Below, piece by piece: positions 59,643-64,000 of a DNA stretch of 64,000 nt. This DNA is from Diplonema papillatum (lineage: Eukaryota; Euglenozoa; Diplonemea; Diplonemida; Diplonemidae). The notes beneath the pieces are model-generated. The model searched no databases. It saw only the letters and a program-made list of their open reading frames with translations, and was not told the DNA's origin. Positions within the stretch are counted from its first letter, which is position 1, and each line of letters begins with the position of its first letter. The stretch lies in the NCBI GenBank assembly GCA_030068145.1, contig JAPJBO010000479.1:107980-171979 (forward strand), in the 5' to 3' direction. A program made the position numbers and the translations under genes.

Positions 59643-60783
59643 TAAGCATTGAGTTCTTTTAAGTACATGAACCACGTGGATTAACATGCACTGCCTTGAA
59701 AGTCAGGTTATCGGATGACGTCGTCACCTCCATCGCGTCGTCAAGGTCGAGCATTTGTGGAGCTAGCGGGGTTTGGCTTTCTTGCGATTCCAGAGACTGA
59801 GTCGGCGAGTACGAGGGCGGGCACGTGTGCCCGTTTTTCACTTTCGAGGGCATTGGCGTGCCCGTGGTCCCCGGTCGTTTCTGAGAGCTGCTTGCCCTCG
59901 GAACCTTCTTCTTCCTTCGATGCACCCCTGACTCGGGGGTGGTCGCCTTCGTCTTCTTCCGCTTGCGGCCGGCGATCGGGCCTTCCTTCGGGGTGCCAAG
60001 CACCCTCTTCTTCAGCGCTGGTCGTTCGCTGGTGCCTGCGTTGGTGGCGGCCTCTTGGTCGCCCGTCCGGTTGCCGCCGTCTCCTTTTTCGTTCGCGAGC
60101 GGCGCTCGCGCCGCTCGCGCCGCTCGCTTTCCTAATGGCGTCTCCCGCTGTACACCCACCTGGTTGGGTGAGGAGGGCCTCTTCTTCTTGTTGCGTCCGG
60201 TGTTGACTGGACGTTCGGCTTGTTGGACTGGTGGTGCCGCGGCTCCAACATGCCGCCGGTCGCCTCTGCGTCAGCGTCGGGAGCCTTTGCACTCTTGGCA
60301 GGTTCCTCTGCCCATGCGTGCGGCAGGCATGGATGCCCGCTGCGGCAACACGCCGCCGCCGTCTTGCACTCGCCGCCACTTCGTCGTGCTGTGCTCTGTG
60401 CACAACCGCGATCGGCTGCCCATCGTTCGCGTGGTGATGGGTCCGCAGCACATCTCTACCGTGGGAACGTCCCTTCGGACGAGTGCTCTGCACGCCTCAC
60501 ACTCCCTTTGTGATGGGTCGCGCACGTGACGAGTGCCTTCTCTATACCGACACCCGGCATATGCACGGGGTCTGGGTGCAGTTGTGGTGGGGCAGGCAGG
60601 GCCCACCTCGCCGCTCTCCCGATCGTCCAGTCAGGGTACGTCGGGCACTGGCTCCCCTACATCGCTTCCTTTCACTTGTTCCTCAAGTATCGTCCCCGTG
60701 TGTGCCTCGCGAAAGCGTGGCCTGGGCCGTATACCCGATATCCCCGTGATGCCCATGAACGACAGCGACGTCGTCGGGCACAC
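59643..60783 (-). mobile_element. LINE-A copy 3, 5'-truncated and frameshifted
   Basis: Colinear with 36420-37555. The basic C-terminal region is open for about 160 codons, but the Cys/His cluster region has many single-base indels, so it is older than copy 0. The 3' UTR ends at TTGTTAAGCATTGAG (59640). The right edge joins another stub at ACCATTGTTAAGCATTGAG, and TTGTTAAGCA is present at both junctions. Confidence 0.9.
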
Positions 60784-60838
60784 CATTGTTAAGCATTGAG
60801 TTCTTTTAAGTACAGGAACCACATGGATTAACTGTTAA
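60784..60838 (-). mobile_element. LINE-A 3' stub
   Basis: TTAAGCATTGAGTTCTTTTA to ACATGGATTAAC, then TGTTAAGCAGCGGCTGCC. It is 45 bp and lacks the last few bases of the usual ATGCACTG edge. Confidence 0.8.
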
Positions 60839-61859
60839 GCAGCGGCTGCCAAAACTTGCCGTGACACCTGTGATCAAAGTAAGTAGGAAAGGAGAAAGAT
60901 TGTTTAAAAAAAAGAAATGGGGGTAGGTGATATTTTTTCGACCCTCGTAGCTCGCTGGGTCAGGCGCGCCAGGTAGGTGCTGGGCTAATTTCGGTCTGGG
61001 CTTGGGCTTTGCAGTCCTTCCGAATTCCCTTCACAGGTCCTTTCGTGCACACCCACACCAAACTGGTTAGCGAGCGGGTTGCCGGACCTTGTTGTTGTCA
61101 CGCCGCAATGGCGGCATTTGAGCACGTTCTGGGATTCTAATTCGAAAAGATGTCATGAAGCAATGAACACTTTCACAGAGTGCACGGTGGGCCCTGCCTG
61201 GTGTCGGCCAACGAGCGCCAGACGCCCCACGCGGCACTGGAGTGAAAGGTTCGCTTGAGGCTCCGACATCGTAAAGTCTCCGTATGACCCTAATCAAAAT
61301 GGGTTCCCTTTTTAGAGTTAAAACTTCGCTTTGAGAATCCAGGGATTTCCAGACTGCGTTTTTCAGCGTTATTAAACTGTTGGTTCATTTTTTTTTTTTT
61401 TTTTTTTGAGTCTAAAAGATCCGCATAGTTTTTTATTATTATTTTACTTGGGTTACTTAGTTGTCGACAACTTGCTAACCTGTGATCGCCCGAAGGATAT
61501 TAATGTTCAAGGCCCGGTATTTTAGAATCCGTCCCGTGACCGTTGAGGCTGGAGGTGGAGTGGAGAAGGTGAAGCAGGGAGGATTGCAACAACGTGCTTG
61601 GGTTGGATATGTGCTCAACACCGCACTGGTCCACCTACTCTGGTTAAGCAAGTCGGGGGTCTCCTTTTTTGTATTTGCGACACGTTTTCTATCCGGCATT
61701 CTTCCCCCACAAGAAGAAGCGGCGACTCTTTATTGAGGCAGCTTCAAAGCGGGTTCAGAATAATCTCGTGTTTTGAAAGGGCACAGGGGGATTACCTATA
61801 TGCCTTCTAGGAGGAGGACGGCATTCACGTGCCTTTAGCCCTTGTAGGTTATGTTCGTG
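60839..61859. other. Gene-free stretch
   Basis: Two truncated R1 copies at 61238-61290 and 61308-61345, a poly-T run at 61389-61407 and a partial family U edge at 61580-61640. No gene recognised. Confidence 0.5.
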
Positions 61860-61972
61860 TCTCTGCGGGTGTGTGTGTCATTGTGTTTGTGTGCGTGTGG
61901 GTGTGTGTGTGTGCGTGCGTGGTGTGTGTGTGTGTGTGTGTGTGTGTGGCGTGTGCGTGCGCGTTTGTGAGT
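61860..61972. repeat. (TG)n-rich microsatellite
   Basis: Interrupted TG/CG repeats (GTGTGTGTGTGTGTGTGTG at 61922-61950). Confidence 0.9.
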
Positions 61973-62565
61973 GTAACTGGCAGATAAACTGCCGCAGCAT
62001 CGTAGTAGAGAAAACAGGCGGGGTGAAGGCAGTACAAAGGCGGACAAAGAGGTGTCTTGGTCTGCCTTGACGTGCTGTGGTAAGGCTGGCGAACGATATT
62101 AGGGATCTGTATGAATGGGGGAGGGGATCGTTGACAACGGAGTAGGGAGAGGAAGTGTGACAATATATGGGGGCGGGAAAACGAACAGAAAGAGATGCAT
62201 AGTTGAAAACACAGAAAAAGAAGAAAGTTGAAGTATGGCTTAAAAAGAAATTGAGGGAAGAGGAGGCCAGGCTCCATGTGACAAGCATGCAAAGTGGCGA
62301 CCTCAAAAAAAAAAAAAAAAAGGTTGAAGAAATAAATAGCTTCCCATCAAGAGAAAAACCCAAAAGAAAACAGACCGACCGGTGGATGCGTTTGAAAATA
62401 GCCGAGCTGGAAGTGACGGGAGGCGGGAGAATAGGAAGGTACAAACAAAAAAACAAAACAAAAAACAAAAATGAAGGGAATTCCCCCCCCTCTTTATAAG
62501 AGTCAAAGTTCGCTTGATACCCCAAGATACAAAGGGTGATTCGGCAATTGGAAAATCGTTGGCCA
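61973..62565. other. Purine-rich spacer
   Basis: A-runs at 62306-62320 and 62448-62470 and a short R1 end at 62500-62520. No gene seen. Confidence 0.45.
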
Positions 62566-62700
62566 TGATCCTTCTGCAGGTTCGCCTACAGCAACGACTT
62601 TTGCTTCCCCTGCTGCTGAACTCGTTGCCAAGAACGAATTCCCCTCTTCCCAAGCTCTATCCAACAGCAAATTGGTAGGCAAAGGACGGGCGGCGTGTAC
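62566..62700 (-). rRNA. 18S (SSU) rRNA 3'-end fragment, diverged
   Basis: On the minus strand the sequence starts TTGGTACACGCCGCCCGTCC, close to the universal TTGTACACACCGCCCGTC, and ends AGTCGTTGCTGTAGGCGAAC then CTGCAGAAGGATCATGG, matching the SSU terminus (GTAGGTGAACCTGCAGAAGGATCA). The distance between these anchors is near that of a normal SSU 3' domain. The middle is diverged (GGGAAGAGGGGAATTCG is recognisable), so this is a degenerate rDNA piece. Confidence 0.75.
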
Positions 62701-62734
62701 CAATCAATCAGTGCAGAGGCAGGGGGCGGGGAAG

Positions 62735-62850
62735 AAGTGTGAAAACGGGGTTTTGCCTAGAGGCTTTTCGTGTTATTCTGCAGATGCTTTGGGCTATCTT
62801 TGTGTCTATGCTTTCAGTCGTCTTCTTAACTACGGTTAAGTGCGCGAAGG
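62735..62850 (+). repeat. SINE-like family V copy
   Basis: GTGAAAACGGGGTTTTGCCT, TCTGCAGATGCTTTGGGCTA, CTTCTTAACTACGGTTAAGT (the palindrome is degraded here). Confidence 0.8.
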
Positions 62851-63117
62851 AATACGTGGTTTTGTTTATTCTCTTTACTTGTGTTCCTCTGCGCCACGAC
62901 ATGGGTCAGGGCAAGTTTGGTCCCCAGGGGCCAAACGACATCAGGGTGCCCGCGCCTCGATAAACGACGGCGAGGCGGTTTACGACTTCCATTTCTTTTT
63001 TTTTTTTTTTTAAGTGCTCATACCGGCAACAAAGCCAGGCAAAAATCGGCTTCTTTTTGTTTGTGCGCACTGGCTGGTTGGTAAGTTTTACGTAGCGCGC
63101 TGCCAACTGTTTCTTGC
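62851..63117. other. Unassigned spacer with a box fragment
   Basis: 63050-63110 holds TTTGTGCGCACTGGCTGG and GCGCGCTGCCAACTG, a truncated relative of the 49.9 kb box elements. Confidence 0.5.
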
Positions 63118-63395
63118 TTTTTTTAGAGTGCAAGTTCGCTAGAGATCCGGGGTTTTAAAGTCTCCGGGTGACCATTAAGGTGTCGTATACTAGTGTGCGT
63201 ACCGTATCTGCGGTAGTGGCAGTACGTGTGCTTGTGTGTGTGCGTGTGTGTCTGTGCCTAGCCGACTCTTCGACTTATTTTAGAGCGCGCTCGCATTTCC
63301 TATGTGTCTCGTCATTTCCGGAGCTCGCGACCGACACCGAGTTCACGTTCGGCAGGAATGCGTTCTCGGGCCCCCCCACGTTCTACATGGTACAG
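63118..63395 (-). mobile_element. Retroposon R1, near-complete copy
   Basis: TTTTTAGAGTGCAAGTTCGC, GGGGTTTTAAAGTCTCCGGG, ATTAAGGTGTCGTATACTAG, GACCGACACCGAGTTCACG, GTTCTCGGGCCCCCCCACG, ending at TTCTACATGGTA. Confidence 0.75.
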
Positions 63396-64000
63396 GTTTT
63401 CTTTTTTTCTTTTTGCTTGCAAAAAGTCGTGTAGTCGACCTTTGATTAGTAGCGCCCCCCTGTGGGGGAAATCTTGAGTTGGGACGGTAGGCAGAACTCT
63501 TTCTTTCAGGCCATCGGAACGTCGCAAGTCTGCATCGTGCAAAAGAGAAATTGGATGCGCAAGACTCTGCAACTGAGGATGAAGCCATGGGTTCTTTCTG
63601 ACGAGTGTGCGCATGTGTTTCCACCACACACGCGTACACTGCCGGACACTCCTAAGACGACCAACTACTCCTAGAAGGTCTCGAACCACACCTACTTGCT
63701 GTGTAGAGTGTCAAGTGTGCGTGAATTCAACTAGTTTTTTTAGCTCTAAATATCTGAGGTAGTACTGCATCTCCTACGTAGCGTTGCACACGCGTGCCGC
63801 ACCAAGTACGAAGTGATGCTACCAGATCAATACACTGCTCAATATGCACAAATTCACGATTCCCGCTTGATCGGGGTTGCGGATACTGTACGGCAGTGGC
63901 ACCGACATGTTTGTGAATGTTTCCGCGAAGGAAAGGAGGGGGGGCGGGGCGAGTGATGCAGACGCGTCGTTGACGAACGGGGTTTCGATCTCCCAACTCG
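63396..64000. other. No recognised feature
   Basis: Open frames on both strands (63312-63689 and 63727-63996) have no family resemblance. The stretch may hold part of a gene continuing beyond the window, but I see no motif to support it. Confidence 0.35.

Overview
This is a repeat-dense piece of a eukaryotic nuclear genome, most likely from a protist or alga. Support: intron-split genes with GT-AG junctions, a presenilin, a CENP-X histone-fold protein, a HUS1 checkpoint clamp, APE-type LINE retrotransposons, hAT and pogo-like DNA transposon relics, and scattered fragments of 28S and 18S rRNA genes. The Cys/His-rich tail of the LINE and its 'ELAIDFE' segment remind me of LINEs in alveolate genomes (dinoflagellate or chromerid type), but that is a weak taxonomic guess. 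There is no bacterial-style operon, CRISPR array or convincing tRNA gene.

Layout. 1-3.7 kb: first exon of an N-terminal-C2-domain gene (minus), then two decayed copies of its 5' end, the last fused to a 22-bp satellite, with a broken tyrosine-recombinase relic between them. 3.7-7.5 kb: gene-free repeats, mainly a four-fold degenerate tandem block. 7.5-10.4 kb: HUS1 (minus, two exons predicted) with two decayed partial copies downstream. 10.4-15.6 kb: dispersed retroposons and a 101-bp minisatellite. 15.6-18.0 kb: presenilin (minus) with three or more decayed copies of its 3' end. 18-27 kb: MITEs, one orphan exon (minus), a palindrome-bearing satellite. 27-29.6 kb: nested DNA transposons with a hAT transposase relic. 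29.6-34.5 kb: SINE-like repeats and 28S rRNA fragments. 34.5-34.8 kb: CENP-X (minus). 35.2-41.5 kb: head-to-tail nest of LINE copies inside one older retroposon. 41.5-58 kb: satellites, SINE-like families, MITEs. 58.8-60.8 kb: more LINE copies. 62.6 kb: 18S rRNA fragment. The last kilobase holds only repeats and unassigned DNA.

The four recognisable host genes all lie on the minus strand. They are unrelated in function (chromosome maintenance, intramembrane proteolysis, a membrane or cytoskeletal adaptor), so no pathway links them. Three of the four sit beside truncated, frameshifted copies of their own ends, so short segmental duplication followed by decay looks common here. The most unusual biology is the LINE. 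It appears to insert at a TTTAGCA motif that its own 3' end recreates, giving head-to-tail arrays and tiny 3'-end stubs, and its ORF carries a repeated Cys/His cluster near the C-terminus that I do not recognise. A second unnamed pattern is a dispersed element with a constant box followed by a palindrome whose sequence varies from copy to copy.

All coordinates of repeats are by eye and may be off by several bases.
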